Positions 22,913 through 31,603 of a DNA stretch of 32,344 nt are shown here, piece by piece (the first letter of the stretch is position 1; the number at the start of each line of letters is the position of its first letter). A model generated the notes under the pieces. The model worked only from the letters and a program-made list of their open reading frames with translations, made no database searches and was not told the origin of the DNA. This DNA is from Candidatus Nitrosopumilus sp. (GTDB lineage: Archaea > Thermoproteota > Nitrososphaeria > Nitrososphaerales > Nitrosopumilaceae), in contig JAOTSS010000019.1 in assembly GCA_029864805.1 (NCBI GenBank), positions 1 through 32,344 on the forward strand. The letters run 5' to 3'. The position numbers were made by a program, and so were the translations under genes.

Positions 22913-23755
22913 CTATCCGTAAGACTCATATTTTATGGCAAAACTACCGTCTGGTTTTTTTTCATGTTCCGTTACAAATCCTTTAGGCCCTAGATATTCT
23001 ATTACTCCATCTATAGTTCCTTGATAACCACAAATGTAGATGATTGTATTATCTGGAGTTATTTCTTCTCCTACCATCTCTTCTACTGGTGACAACCCTG
23101 TTTTTTTATTAGGCTTGAAAAATGACTCCACTCTTCCCACATGACCGTTCCATGATCTGTTGAAAAATTCTTTTGGTCTGCTAATAGCCGCTCTATATCT
23201 AAAATTCCATTTGTCCCTTCCTCTTTTTTCACTTTCTAACTCTAAATCTGTTAAAAGACGCTTGTAGCTTAATTCGTCAACATAGCTTGCACCATGCAGT
23301 ATAACCACTTCTCGTTTATCATTAGTATCATGAAAATGTTTTGCAAATGCAATAAATGGTGCCAATCCTGTACCTCCTCCCACACAAATTACTCTTCTAT
23401 TGTCTTTTTGACCGTTAGGTAATTTATCGCTAATCTGCAATGCAGCTCCTGTTGGATCTCCAAGAGATACTTCATCACCAACGCTTAGATAAAATAATTC
23501 AGTAGTTACTCTACCTGGAAGTGGTTTTCTAACCCATCTAATTACAAATTCAAAATAATCTCTATTTTCAGCATGCGATGCAATTGAGTATGCTCTTCTA
23601 ACAATTTTTTTTTCTGATGGAATAGGAAGACCTATTGTTAAAAATTGACCTGTCTTGTATTGAGGCATGCCATTTTCTGGTACCAATCGGATAATAACAA
23701 GATCTTCTTTTAGTAACTCTCTATAGACTACCTTTGCTTTCATCTCAGTTACCAT
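22913..23755 (-). CDS. Ferredoxin-NADP+ reductase-like flavoprotein (copy 2)
   Basis: A 280-aa paralogue of the gene at 10504-11349. By eye roughly two thirds of residues are identical, with whole segments conserved (RRAYSIASHxENRDY, IRWVRKPLPGR, GGGTGLAPF, LHGASYVDELSYK). FAD and NAD(P) motifs are intact. It differs from copy 1 in the loop after GDE (VSLGDPTGAAL against ILWLKPTGRAL) and in the variable KTGLSPVEE region, which could alter partner or cofactor preference. A TATA-like ATATATTTAT lies about 30 bp before the ATG. The gene stands alone. Two FNR-type enzymes may serve different ferredoxins or NADH versus NADPH (inference). Confidence 0.86.
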   Translation of the reverse strand: MVTEMKAKVVYRELLKEDLVIIRLVPENGMPQYKTGQFLTIGLPIPSEKKIVRRAYSIASHAENRDYFEFVIRWVRKPLPGRVTTELFYLSVGDEVSLGDPTGAALQISDKLPNGQKDNRRVICVGGGTGLAPFIAFAKHFHDTNDKREVVILHGASYVDELSYKRLLTDLELESEKRGRDKWNFRYRAAISRPKEFFNRSWNGHVGRVESFFKPNKKTGLSPVEEMVGEEITPDNTIIYICGYQGTIDGVIEYLGPKGFVTEHEKKPDGSFAIKYESYG

Positions 23756-23879
23756 ACAAGATGTTTTTTTGTGACTTTGGATAAATATATTTCTGTTATA
23801 ATTTGAACAAAAAATTCCAATATTGTTCTAATACATCAAATTACCTATGAAATCCATATAATTCAATTTATGAAGTTAA

Positions 23880-24680
23880 TTATTGATCTATTTCTGACAT
23901 TATCTCATCAAGAATTTTCCTATTTGCTGCAGCAATGAATGAAACCCTTGTCTCATAACTAAGATCTGCATCCAGCGGATTTAGATCTACATCTAATAAT
24001 AATCCCCCAGCTTCTTTGACAATAAGATAACCTGCCGCAATATCTTGAATTCTAATCTTGTCTCTCAAATCAATAAAAATATCAATTAAACCGCTAGCAA
24101 AAAATGCCATTTCTAGAGCATTTGCTCCAAAGTGTCTAAGATGATTGTATTTTTCAAAAATTGGAAGAAATCGTCTAACTAAATCCTTTGACGCTCCTGA
24201 TATATTGATTCCTACAATTTTGTAAATTGGATCTTTATCCTTAATTTTAATTCGTTGTTTATTGAAAAATGAACCTTTATTTTTTGATGCCCAATACATT
24301 TCTCCATTTGCTAGATTTGTAATTATTCCATCTGTGATTGAACTAAGTTTATTTTCTGTTGCAAATGCTAAGGAGCTACAGAAGAAAGGTACTCCTCTTA
24401 CAGCATTAGCGGAACCATCAATTGCATCCATTATTACATATCCTTTGGGATTGTCTGATAATTCAATACGTCCACATTCCTCACCTAAAACAATACATGC
24501 AAAATTAATTTCTTTAAGATAATCTAAAACAGTTCTTTCAGCAACAATGTCTATGTTTCTTGAAATATCTCCTCCAGCACCTCTGCCAAAGTTTCCAGCA
24601 GCATGTTCAGTCCCTGCAAGATCTCTGACATTTTTATAAATTCTGTTTGATGCTTCTCGAAGAATTTCTATTACTTCCAC
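23880..24680 (-). CDS. Inositol monophosphatase / archaeal FBPase family phosphatase
   Basis: A 266-aa Mg2+-dependent phosphatase of the IMPase superfamily. Metal and phosphate motifs are GEECG (67-68), DAIDGSANA at 85-93 (the usual DPIDGTxN, with Pro-to-Ala and Thr-to-Ser changes) and RIQDIAAGYLIVKEAGG (the usual WDxAAG). Archaeal members act on inositol phosphates, fructose-1,6-bisphosphate or both; which one is not clear here. The start codon is GTG at 24680, with no alternative ATG upstream in frame. A TATA-like CTTAAATTAC centred 24.5 bp before it supports a leaderless GTG start. It is divergent from the 373-aa gene. Confidence 0.85.
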   Translation of the reverse strand: MEVIEILREASNRIYKNVRDLAGTEHAAGNFGRGAGGDISRNIDIVAERTVLDYLKEINFACIVLGEECGRIELSDNPKGYVIMDAIDGSANAVRGVPFFCSSLAFATENKLSSITDGIITNLANGEMYWASKNKGSFFNKQRIKIKDKDPIYKIVGINISGASKDLVRRFLPIFEKYNHLRHFGANALEMAFFASGLIDIFIDLRDKIRIQDIAAGYLIVKEAGGLLLDVDLNPLDADLSYETRVSFIAAANRKILDEIMSEIDQ

Positions 24681-24756
24681 AATGAATATTTTCTACTTCG
24701 TAATTTAAGTGAAGAAAATTTTTGTTTTGAAAGCATAAATAACAATAAAGAAGCTT

Positions 24757-25878
24757 ATGTTTGTGAGTGGGAAAGATCAATCTGTTGTAAGTAAAGAATC
24801 TTTGATGAGTACAAAACCTGGAAAACAAATAATGAAGCAAGCATTATTCAAATCAAAAGGTTTCAAGTTATTTAATAAATACAAAGAAGAAACAGAAAAT
24901 GAATTTCCAAACTTCGCAGAAAGATTTGCGCAAAGTCTTCTAAATGAAATAAAATCTGATACTAATCCTAATTCTACTCAACAAGCATTTGGTAATGAAG
25001 TTGGTTCGACTGAAATTATTTTAAATTCTTCGGAAATTGAGCCTATAAAATCAAAATTAGAGAGTCTTGAAGTAATTCAAGATAGGGTAAACAGAATCTT
25101 GAATTCAAATTTTGTAAAGATGACATTTCCTGTTTTCAATGGATTGTTTGATGCCGCAGCAGAATTTTCTGGAAGAAACAATCCACAATTAAAACAAGAT
25201 ATGGTTGAAGGACATATTCTGGCAATTGATTTGAGTGAACCTATGGATAGAATTGTAGATAAAGATGAGGACTTGGAATTTCTTGATGATTACAAACTCA
25301 TGAATCCCTACATTCTAAAATTAGCTAGAGATAAAATTTCAAATGGCGGTGAACAAGTTCTAAAGGAATTTGAAGAGGGATTTAAAGATGCTCGAATCGG
25401 ACAATACTTAGATGAGAAATTAAAATCAAAACCAACTATGATTACTGAAGAAGAAATGACTCTCTCTTACAAAAAATATCGTGCAGTAATGGGAACTGCT
25501 GGTAGAAACATGGCTTTAGCAGAACGACCCTTGGGAGAAATCTTCTATTTGGGTATGGCACGAGCTGCAGAAGGTGTTGGATGTGGAAATGAGATTGAGG
25601 ATTCAATAAAAAATGGATTTGTAAAAATTCCTTCTTGGCCACTTTACTATTCGTTATTAGCCAATGATGTGAAAAAAGGATTTAAAGTCACTTTGGAAAA
25701 AAGCAATCTGTATTTAGAAGATGCTCGACTTACTCTAGAGTTATTGCCCGAAGAATTTTCACACAAAGAATTTTTAGAATTTTTATTTTTGACTGTAGAA
25801 CATTACAATCAATATTGGTACAATAAATTAGAAAAGTCCAATAAATGGTCCGAATTTCAATCAAAACTTCCCAAGTGA
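24757..25878 (+). CDS. Conserved-looking 373-aa protein of unknown function, upstream of rfcL
   Basis: I do not recognise a family. The protein is soluble, mostly helical and acidic, with no signal or membrane span. Distinct stretches include FPVFNGLFDAAAEFSG, DLEFLDDYKLMNPY and GRNMALAERPLGEIFYLGMARAAEGVGCG, the last looking like a conserved core. The stop lies eight bases before the rfcL start, so they are likely co-transcribed, and a replication-linked role is possible but unproven. The start is uncertain: ATG at 24757, GTG at 24763 or ATG at 24805. A TATA-like ATAAATAA at 24735-24742 fits 24763 better (24.5 bp) than 24757. Confidence 0.7.
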   Translation: MFVSGKDQSVVSKESLMSTKPGKQIMKQALFKSKGFKLFNKYKEETENEFPNFAERFAQSLLNEIKSDTNPNSTQQAFGNEVGSTEIILNSSEIEPIKSKLESLEVIQDRVNRILNSNFVKMTFPVFNGLFDAAAEFSGRNNPQLKQDMVEGHILAIDLSEPMDRIVDKDEDLEFLDDYKLMNPYILKLARDKISNGGEQVLKEFEEGFKDARIGQYLDEKLKSKPTMITEEEMTLSYKKYRAVMGTAGRNMALAERPLGEIFYLGMARAAEGVGCGNEIEDSIKNGFVKIPSWPLYYSLLANDVKKGFKVTLEKSNLYLEDARLTLELLPEEFSHKEFLEFLFLTVEHYNQYWYNKLEKSNKWSEFQSKLPK

Positions 25879-25886
25879 TAACATTG

Positions 25887-27044
25887 ATGTGGTCTGAAAA
25901 ATATCGACCTCAGATTATTTCTGATATGGTAGGAAATGAAGAACCAAGAGCAGCAATAATGGAGTGGTTTGCAAAATGGAAAAAAGGTACTAAACCTCTT
26001 CTTTTAGTTGGTCCTCCAGGCATTGGAAAAACCACTATTGCTTATCTTGTAGCCAAACAATTTGGGTATGATCTGATTGGTCTAAATGCCAGTGATGTTA
26101 GAAGTAAATCTAGAATAAATGAAATTCTTATGCCTGTTTTGGGTAATGTAAGTGTTTTAGGAATTCCAATGATTTTTGTCGATGAGGTTGATGGAATTCA
26201 TGGACGAGGTGATTATGGTGGTGCTTCAGCTCTTGTTGATATTTTAAAAGAACCTACAGTACCAATAGTTCTTGCAGCAAATAGTGACATGTCAGATAAA
26301 ATGAAAAGTATTAAAAAAGTAGTCAAAACAATTTCTTTCAAACGAATTCCTCCTAGATTACTTCGAATTTATCTTGAAAATATTTTAAAAAAAGAAAATG
26401 CAAAACTAAGTCCTGGTTCATTAATCAAAGTGATTGAGAAATCCAAAGGAGACATTCGTTCAATGATTAATTTCACTCAATCTTTAGTTACTGGATTTAA
26501 CCCACAAACAGAAACAACATTTGAAAATATTAATGTTGAAGATGGAATTAATGCTTTTTTTAAAGCAAATTCAATTGAAGAAGCTAGAATTGTTTTGTAT
26601 TCTATGCAAATTGATCCTCGTGAAAAAATTAATGCATTCTATTCAAGTATCATTACAAGTAATTTAGATAATTCAAATCTTGCAAAATATTTAGAAACTA
26701 TATCCAATGCTGATATGCTTTTCGGAAAGATTATGAAAACTCAGAACTGGAGACTTTTACGTTACCTAAATGATATTTTAATTAAATTGTATCATAACGA
26801 TGATCGAATTAGATATTCACAATACAATCTCTCATGGTCATTACTAAATAGAATTCGATGGGATGGTGTAAAAATTAAATCATTGTCATCTGTAATGGCA
26901 AAAAAATTACATATCTCTTCAAGTGCTTTTGTAACTTTATGTTTACCTTTTGTTCTACTTTGCGTTAAAAATAAAACTCTAAGTCTAGAATTGGAGGAGA
27001 CTTATGGCGATATTATTGAAAAGGAGATTGGATTAATTCAATGA
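25887..27044 (+). CDS. rfcL: Replication factor C large subunit
   Basis: Large AAA+ subunit of the clamp loader. The 385-aa protein opens with WSEKYRP, then Walker A VGPPGIGKTT near residue 42 and Walker B FVDEVDGI. It lacks the SRC motif of small subunits (residues at that place read KTISFKRIP), as expected for RfcL. The longer frame from 25845 is rejected because MWSEKYRP is the family start. It is shorter than many archaeal RfcL proteins, and its C-terminus (GDIIEKEIGLIQ) shows no clear PCNA-binding PIP box. The stop overlaps the next gene by ATGA. Its partner rfcS is at 97-1047. Confidence 0.93.
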   Translation: MWSEKYRPQIISDMVGNEEPRAAIMEWFAKWKKGTKPLLLVGPPGIGKTTIAYLVAKQFGYDLIGLNASDVRSKSRINEILMPVLGNVSVLGIPMIFVDEVDGIHGRGDYGGASALVDILKEPTVPIVLAANSDMSDKMKSIKKVVKTISFKRIPPRLLRIYLENILKKENAKLSPGSLIKVIEKSKGDIRSMINFTQSLVTGFNPQTETTFENINVEDGINAFFKANSIEEARIVLYSMQIDPREKINAFYSSIITSNLDNSNLAKYLETISNADMLFGKIMKTQNWRLLRYLNDILIKLYHNDDRIRYSQYNLSWSLLNRIRWDGVKIKSLSSVMAKKLHISSSAFVTLCLPFVLLCVKNKTLSLELEETYGDIIEKEIGLIQ

Positions 27045-27352
27045 GTTGGAGAAAAATCCCTATGAAATTCCCTGGAACATGTATAATTTGTAATAAAAAA
27101 ATTGAAATTAATGAAATTGGTTTATGGGCAAAAGGATTAGGTGTAAAACATGAAAAATGTGCTCAAATAAATGAATTACAATGCAGTGTTTGTGGAGGTA
27201 CAGCTGGCTGTCTTCAGTGTGAATTTCAGGAAACTTGTGATATTCCAAATGTATCTCAACTATGTATTTGTAAGAAATGTAGTGAAGAAAAAGGTGCTTT
27301 TAACTCTTATCAGAAATCAACAAACAAGAAATTCCCAATTTTAAACTCCTGA
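27041..27352 (+). CDS. Cys-rich zinc-ribbon-like small protein
   Basis: A 103-aa protein with eleven Cys, mostly in pairs: C14-x2-C17, then H37-x2-C40, C48-x2-C51, C57-x2-C60, C66, and C75, C77, C80. This would fold as two or three zinc (or Fe-S) sites. The N-terminal part (TCIICNKKIEINEIGLWAKG) resembles a treble-clef or PARP-type zinc ribbon, but I cannot name a family. It overlaps the rfcL stop by ATGA and so is probably made with the clamp loader. A nucleic-acid-binding role is plausible from that context only. Confidence 0.75.
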   Translation: MSWRKIPMKFPGTCIICNKKIEINEIGLWAKGLGVKHEKCAQINELQCSVCGGTAGCLQCEFQETCDIPNVSQLCICKKCSEEKGAFNSYQKSTNKKFPILNS

Positions 27353-27420
27353 AATTATATAAAAACAACTATCTATGCATTTTTATAAACATTTCATGAT
27401 ATTTTTATTCTTAAACTAAA

Positions 27421-27430
27421 TTAATATATG
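27421..27430 (+). promoter_or_regulatory. TATA-like box of the acyl-CoA carboxylase operon
   Basis: TTAATATATG is centred about 30 bp before the ATG at 27456, predicting a leader of a few bases. The gap 27353-27455 is otherwise A/T rich, with no gene or other structure seen. Confidence 0.5.
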
Positions 27431-27455
27431 AAACCATATTAGACTAAGTTAAGTC

Positions 27456-29003
27456 ATGCATTCTGAAAAGATTGAGCGATATTCTAAAAATAATACTACG
27501 GCATTTCAGGGAGGTGGCCAAGACAGAATTAAGGCTCAACATGATAAAGGCAAGTTAACTGCTCGTGAAAGAATAGGTCTTTTACTTGATGAAGGTACTT
27601 TTACTGAAATTGATCCGTTAACCACACATCACTATCATGAATATGATATGCAAAAAAAGAAATTTTTCACTGATGGTGTAGTAGGTGGTTATGGAAATGT
27701 AAATGGTAGACAAATCTTTGTTTTTGCTTATGATTTTACTGTTCTTGGTGGAACACTGAGTCAGATGGGTGCTAAAAAAATTACTAAACTAATGGATCAT
27801 GCAGTAAAAACTGGTTGTCCTATTATCGGTATTATGGATTCAGGTGGAGCAAGAATTCAAGAAGGGATTATGAGTCTTGATGGATTTGCAGATATCTTTT
27901 ATCATAATCAATTAGCTTCAGGTGTTATTCCACAAATTACTGCAAGTATTGGTCCTTCAGCAGGTGGTTCTGTATATTCTCCTGCAATGACTGATTTTGT
28001 AATAATGGTAGAAAAAGTAGGAACAATGTTTGTTACAGGACCTGATGTTGTTAAAACGGTTCTAGGTGAAGAGATTTCGTTTGATGATCTTGGTGGAGCT
28101 ATGACACATGGTTCAAAAAGTGGTGTCGCACATTTTGTTGCACAAAATGAATACGAATGTATGGATTACATCAAAAAATTAATCTCTTATCTTCCTCAAA
28201 ACAATACTGAATCACCTCCTAAAATCAAAACTGATGATGATCCAAATAGGATGGATCATAATTTAATTAACATTATTCCAGAAAATCCTCTACAACCATA
28301 TGACATGAAAGAAATAATTAATTCAATTATAGATAATCATGAATTTTTTGAAGTACATGAATTATTTGCACCAAATATTGTTGTTGGATATGGACGATTA
28401 AATGGTCAAGTAGTAGGAATTATTGCAAATCAACCAATACATCTTGCTGGTGCACTTGATATTGATTCATCAAACAAAGCAGCAAGATTTATTCGATTTT
28501 GTGATGCATTCAACATTCCAATAATCACTCTCGTTGATACTCCTGGATACATGCCAGGATCTAATCAAGAGCACAATGGAATAATTCGACATGGAAGTAA
28601 ACTACTATATGCATACTGTGAAGCGACTGTCCCACGAATTACTTTGGTTATTGGAAAAGCATATGGTGGTGCATACATTGCAATGGGAAGTAAAAATCTA
28701 AGAACTGATATTAATTATGCATGGCCAACTGCAAGATGTGCTGTTTTGGGAGGAGAAGCTGCAGTCAAAATTATGTATAGAAAAGAACTTGATAACGCAG
28801 ATGATCCTGAAGCCCTCAAAAAACAATTGATTAGTGAATTTACTGAAAAATTTGAAAACCCGTACGTTGCAGCATCCCATGGTACTGTAGATAATGTAAT
28901 TGATCCAGCTGAAACAAGACCTATGCTTATCAAAGCACTTCAAATGCTTGAAAACAAAAGAGAAAAACAACTTCCAAGAAAACATGGAAACATCAACCTG
29001 TGA
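27456..29003 (+). CDS. Acetyl/propionyl-CoA carboxylase, carboxyltransferase (beta) subunit
   Basis: A 515-aa carboxyltransferase of the PccB/AccD5 type with fused N and C crotonase-like halves. It moves CO2 from carboxybiotin to acetyl-CoA or propionyl-CoA. Seen motifs are GGTLSQMGAKKI, DSGGARIQEG, the oxyanion segment IGPSAGGSVYSPA, VDTPGYMPGSNQEHNG and GKAYGGAYIAMGSK. The residue after GGAY is Ile408. In actinobacterial enzymes this position is Asp in propionyl-specific PccB and Ile in broader AccB, so Ile fits dual acetyl/propionyl use, as in the 3-HP/4-HB cycle. It is first of a three-gene operon with biotin carboxylase and BCCP. Confidence 0.92.
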   Translation: MHSEKIERYSKNNTTAFQGGGQDRIKAQHDKGKLTARERIGLLLDEGTFTEIDPLTTHHYHEYDMQKKKFFTDGVVGGYGNVNGRQIFVFAYDFTVLGGTLSQMGAKKITKLMDHAVKTGCPIIGIMDSGGARIQEGIMSLDGFADIFYHNQLASGVIPQITASIGPSAGGSVYSPAMTDFVIMVEKVGTMFVTGPDVVKTVLGEEISFDDLGGAMTHGSKSGVAHFVAQNEYECMDYIKKLISYLPQNNTESPPKIKTDDDPNRMDHNLINIIPENPLQPYDMKEIINSIIDNHEFFEVHELFAPNIVVGYGRLNGQVVGIIANQPIHLAGALDIDSSNKAARFIRFCDAFNIPIITLVDTPGYMPGSNQEHNGIIRHGSKLLYAYCEATVPRITLVIGKAYGGAYIAMGSKNLRTDINYAWPTARCAVLGGEAAVKIMYRKELDNADDPEALKKQLISEFTEKFENPYVAASHGTVDNVIDPAETRPMLIKALQMLENKREKQLPRKHGNINL

Positions 29004-29009
29004 TTTGAG

Positions 29010-30497
29010 ATGATTGAGAAAGTATTGATTGCAAACAGAGGAGAAATTGCTTTACGTGTTATTAGAACATGTAAGAGACTAGGAATCAAAACTGTTGCAG
29101 TTTATTCTGATGAAGATTATGATTCATTACATGTTAAACAAGCAACTGAGGCTTATCATATTGGAGAAGCAGCTCCTGCAAAATCTTATCTTAATCAAGA
29201 AAAAATTCTTGAAACTATATTGTCTTCTGGTGCAGACGCAATTCACCCCGGTTATGGATTTCTTTCAGAAAATTCCGATTTTGCAACTACTTGTGAAAAA
29301 AATAACATAAATTTTATTGGACCATCAGGAAAATCTATGGATCTTTGTGGTGATAAAATGCAATGCAAAGCTGCAATGCTTAAAGCTAAAGTACCAACAG
29401 TTCCTGGAAGTCCAGGACTTGTAAAAGATGTTGAAGAGGCATTAAAAATTGCAAATGATATTGAATACCCTGTAATGCTGAAATCCGTTTATGGAGGTGG
29501 GGGCCGTGGAATTAGAATTGTTACAAATGATAAAGAATTACGTGAAGGCTTTGAAACAGTTACAAGTGAATCTATTTCTGCTGTAGGCAAATCTGCCATC
29601 ATTGTTGAAAAATTCCTTGAAAAAACAAGACACATTGAATACCAAATGTGTAGGGACAAACATGGAAATGCTGTTCATATTTTTGAAAGAGAATGTTCTA
29701 TTCAAAGAAGAAATCAAAAACTCATTGAACAAACACCTTCTCCTGTAGTTGATCAAGAAACACGAGATAGAGTCGGTGAATTAGTAGTCAAAGCATCAGA
29801 AGCAGTTGATTACACTAACTTGGGAACTGCTGAATTCTTAAGAGCTGATAACGGCGAATTTTACTTTATTGAAATTAATGCTAGATTGCAAGTAGAGCAT
29901 CCAATCTCTGAGATGGTATCTGGATTAGACTTTGTTAAACTTCAAATAGATATTGCAAATGGTGAACCACTACCTTTCAAGCAAAAAGATCTTAAAATGA
30001 AGGGTTATGCAATTGAATGCAGAATTAATGCTGAAGACACATTCCTAGACTTTGCTCCTTCAACAGGACCAGTACCTGATGTGACAATTCCATCTGGACC
30101 TAGTGTTAGATGTGATACTTACTTGTATCCTGGATGTACTGTATCTCCATTTTATGACTCTCTGATGGCTAAACTGTGTACATGGGGACAAACCTTTGAT
30201 GAATCCAGAACTCGTATGCTTACAGCATTAAATGATTTTTATATCCAAGGAGTAGAAACATCAATTCCTCTTTATAAAACAATTCTAAATTCAGAAGAAT
30301 ACAAAAAAGGTGATCTCTCTACTGACTTTTTGAAACGTTATGGTATGATTGATAAATTAACTGAAGATCTAAAGAAAGAAAAAGTCGAGAAGAGTGAAGC
30401 TGCGATTGCCGCTGCAATAGTTCATTCTGAATACTTTAAGAGCAGAATTCAAAGTGACTCTTCTTCTAGTCCAAACTGGAAATATAAATTGGATTGA
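29010..30497 (+). CDS. accC: Biotin carboxylase subunit of acyl-CoA carboxylase
   Basis: ATP-grasp enzyme, 495 aa, that carboxylates the biotin on BCCP with bicarbonate and ATP. The N-terminus (KVLIANRGEIALRVIRTCKRLGI) and YGFLSENSDFA are typical. The glycine-rich ATP loop is GGGGRGIRIV. Catalytic segments FERECSIQRRNQKLIEQTPSP and EINARLQVEHPISEMVSGLD are complete. It follows the beta subunit by six bases and precedes the carrier by six. It is not fused to BCCP, as usual in this group, so the complex has three separate subunits. Its place in CO2 fixation is from established knowledge of thaumarchaeal acetyl/propionyl-CoA carboxylases. Confidence 0.94.
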   Translation: MIEKVLIANRGEIALRVIRTCKRLGIKTVAVYSDEDYDSLHVKQATEAYHIGEAAPAKSYLNQEKILETILSSGADAIHPGYGFLSENSDFATTCEKNNINFIGPSGKSMDLCGDKMQCKAAMLKAKVPTVPGSPGLVKDVEEALKIANDIEYPVMLKSVYGGGGRGIRIVTNDKELREGFETVTSESISAVGKSAIIVEKFLEKTRHIEYQMCRDKHGNAVHIFERECSIQRRNQKLIEQTPSPVVDQETRDRVGELVVKASEAVDYTNLGTAEFLRADNGEFYFIEINARLQVEHPISEMVSGLDFVKLQIDIANGEPLPFKQKDLKMKGYAIECRINAEDTFLDFAPSTGPVPDVTIPSGPSVRCDTYLYPGCTVSPFYDSLMAKLCTWGQTFDESRTRMLTALNDFYIQGVETSIPLYKTILNSEEYKKGDLSTDFLKRYGMIDKLTEDLKKEKVEKSEAAIAAAIVHSEYFKSRIQSDSSSSPNWKYKLD

Positions 30498-30503
30498 TGA
30501 TAA

Positions 30504-31016
30504 ATGGATTATAAAATATCTGACATTGAAAAATCATTTGAAGGAAATATAGTACAAAGTCTTGGAAATAATGATTATGTAATTAAAATAAATGATGATG
30601 AACACAACTTGAAAATTATTAATATGAATTCTAATGGAATTGAATTTATTTTAGATCAAAAATATCACAAAGCAAAATATCTAGAACAGTCAACTAATGT
30701 AATGAATATTGTAATTGATAATGTTCCAATTATTATTAATCGACACTCTCACTTTGATGAAGTTGTTTACAAGCATTCAGGAGGTGCTGGTGCTGGCAAT
30801 GCACAATTGTCATTGAAGAGTCAAATTCCTGGCAAAGTCGTATCAATTGCAGTTGCTGAAGGGGATTCAGTAAAGAAGGGTGATGTAGTTTGTACGCTAG
30901 AATCAATGAAGATGCAAGTTTCAGTAAAGGCTCACAAAGATGGAGTTGTGAAATCAATTAAAATTAAAGAAACAGCATCTGTTGCCAAAGGCGATCCAAT
31001 CGCTGATATAGAATAA
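30504..31016 (+). CDS. Biotin carboxyl carrier protein
   Basis: A 170-aa carrier for the acyl-CoA carboxylase. The C-terminal half is a biotinyl/lipoyl domain (LKSQIPGKVVSIAVAEGDSVKKGDVVCTLESMKMQ), with the biotin-accepting Lys136 in ESMKM (Ala-to-Ser variant of the usual AMKM). The N-terminal 95 residues are beta-rich and less conserved, and a flexible Gly/Ala linker (HSGGAGAGNA) joins them. Last gene of the carboxylase operon, six bases after accC. It converges on the peroxiredoxin gene, 15 bp away. Confidence 0.93.
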   Translation: MDYKISDIEKSFEGNIVQSLGNNDYVIKINDDEHNLKIINMNSNGIEFILDQKYHKAKYLEQSTNVMNIVIDNVPIIINRHSHFDEVVYKHSGGAGAGNAQLSLKSQIPGKVVSIAVAEGDSVKKGDVVCTLESMKMQVSVKAHKDGVVKSIKIKETASVAKGDPIADIE

Positions 31017-31031
31017 AAAAAGAAATTTTTA

Positions 31032-31496
31032 CTATTTCAGGAAATTTTTAATTTCTTCATAGTTTGGTTCTTTTAATGGATCTTCTGAAACCCATTTGTA
31101 ACCAATTTTCCCGTCTTCCATAATTATAAATACAGAACGTTTTGCTGCATTATAGTCTTTGATGTGAAGTAAATCTGGCATCAGTATGTCATAGTCACGA
31201 ATTGTTTTACTTGAATAATCTCCCAATAAAGGAAAATTGAAGTTATTTTTTTCCGCAAATGCTTTATTTGCAAATGGACCATCATTACTGATTGTTACTA
31301 TTTGTGCACCTAAATCTGCAATCTCTTGCCATGAATCTCTTAAAGTGCACAATTCAGCTTCACAAACTGGTGAACTGGCAGCAACTATGAATGATAATAC
31401 AACTTTTTTGCCTTTAAATTCATCCAAAGTCCGCAATTTCAATTCTGTATCTGGAAGTTCAAAGTTAGGAGCTGTATCTCCAATATTCAACGTCAT
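31032..31496 (-). CDS. Peroxiredoxin, PrxQ/AhpE-like
   Basis: A 154-aa thioredoxin-fold peroxidase that reduces H2O2 and alkyl peroxides. The N-terminus MTLNIGDTAPNFELPD is typical. The active site ASSPVCEAELC gives peroxidatic Cys45 and a second Cys50 four residues on, as in PrxQ/BCP enzymes. The Thr two residues before the usual PxxxTxxC Cys reads Ser. Electrons probably come from a thioredoxin-like protein. A TATA-like CTTTATAG on the minus strand centres about 25 bp before the ATG, giving a leaderless mRNA. It is divergent from nuoA and could be coupled to oxidative stress during ammonia oxidation (inference). Confidence 0.9.
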   Translation of the reverse strand: MTLNIGDTAPNFELPDTELKLRTLDEFKGKKVVLSFIVAASSPVCEAELCTLRDSWQEIADLGAQIVTISNDGPFANKAFAEKNNFNFPLLGDYSSKTIRDYDILMPDLLHIKDYNAAKRSVFIIMEDGKIGYKWVSEDPLKEPNYEEIKNFLK

Positions 31497-31603
31497 GATC
31501 GCATTTTACAAATGGTCTATAAAGTACTTTAGATTTTTTTTAAAATTTGATCGGAAAAAGAGAAGAATACCTTTTTATACAAAAATCAGAGTCAGAAGAT
31601 GAA

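Noticed and set aside
25845..25886. N-terminal extension of rfcL from an ATG at 25845
   Set aside because: It overlaps the end of the upstream gene, and the family N-terminus (MWSEKYRP) begins at 25887.
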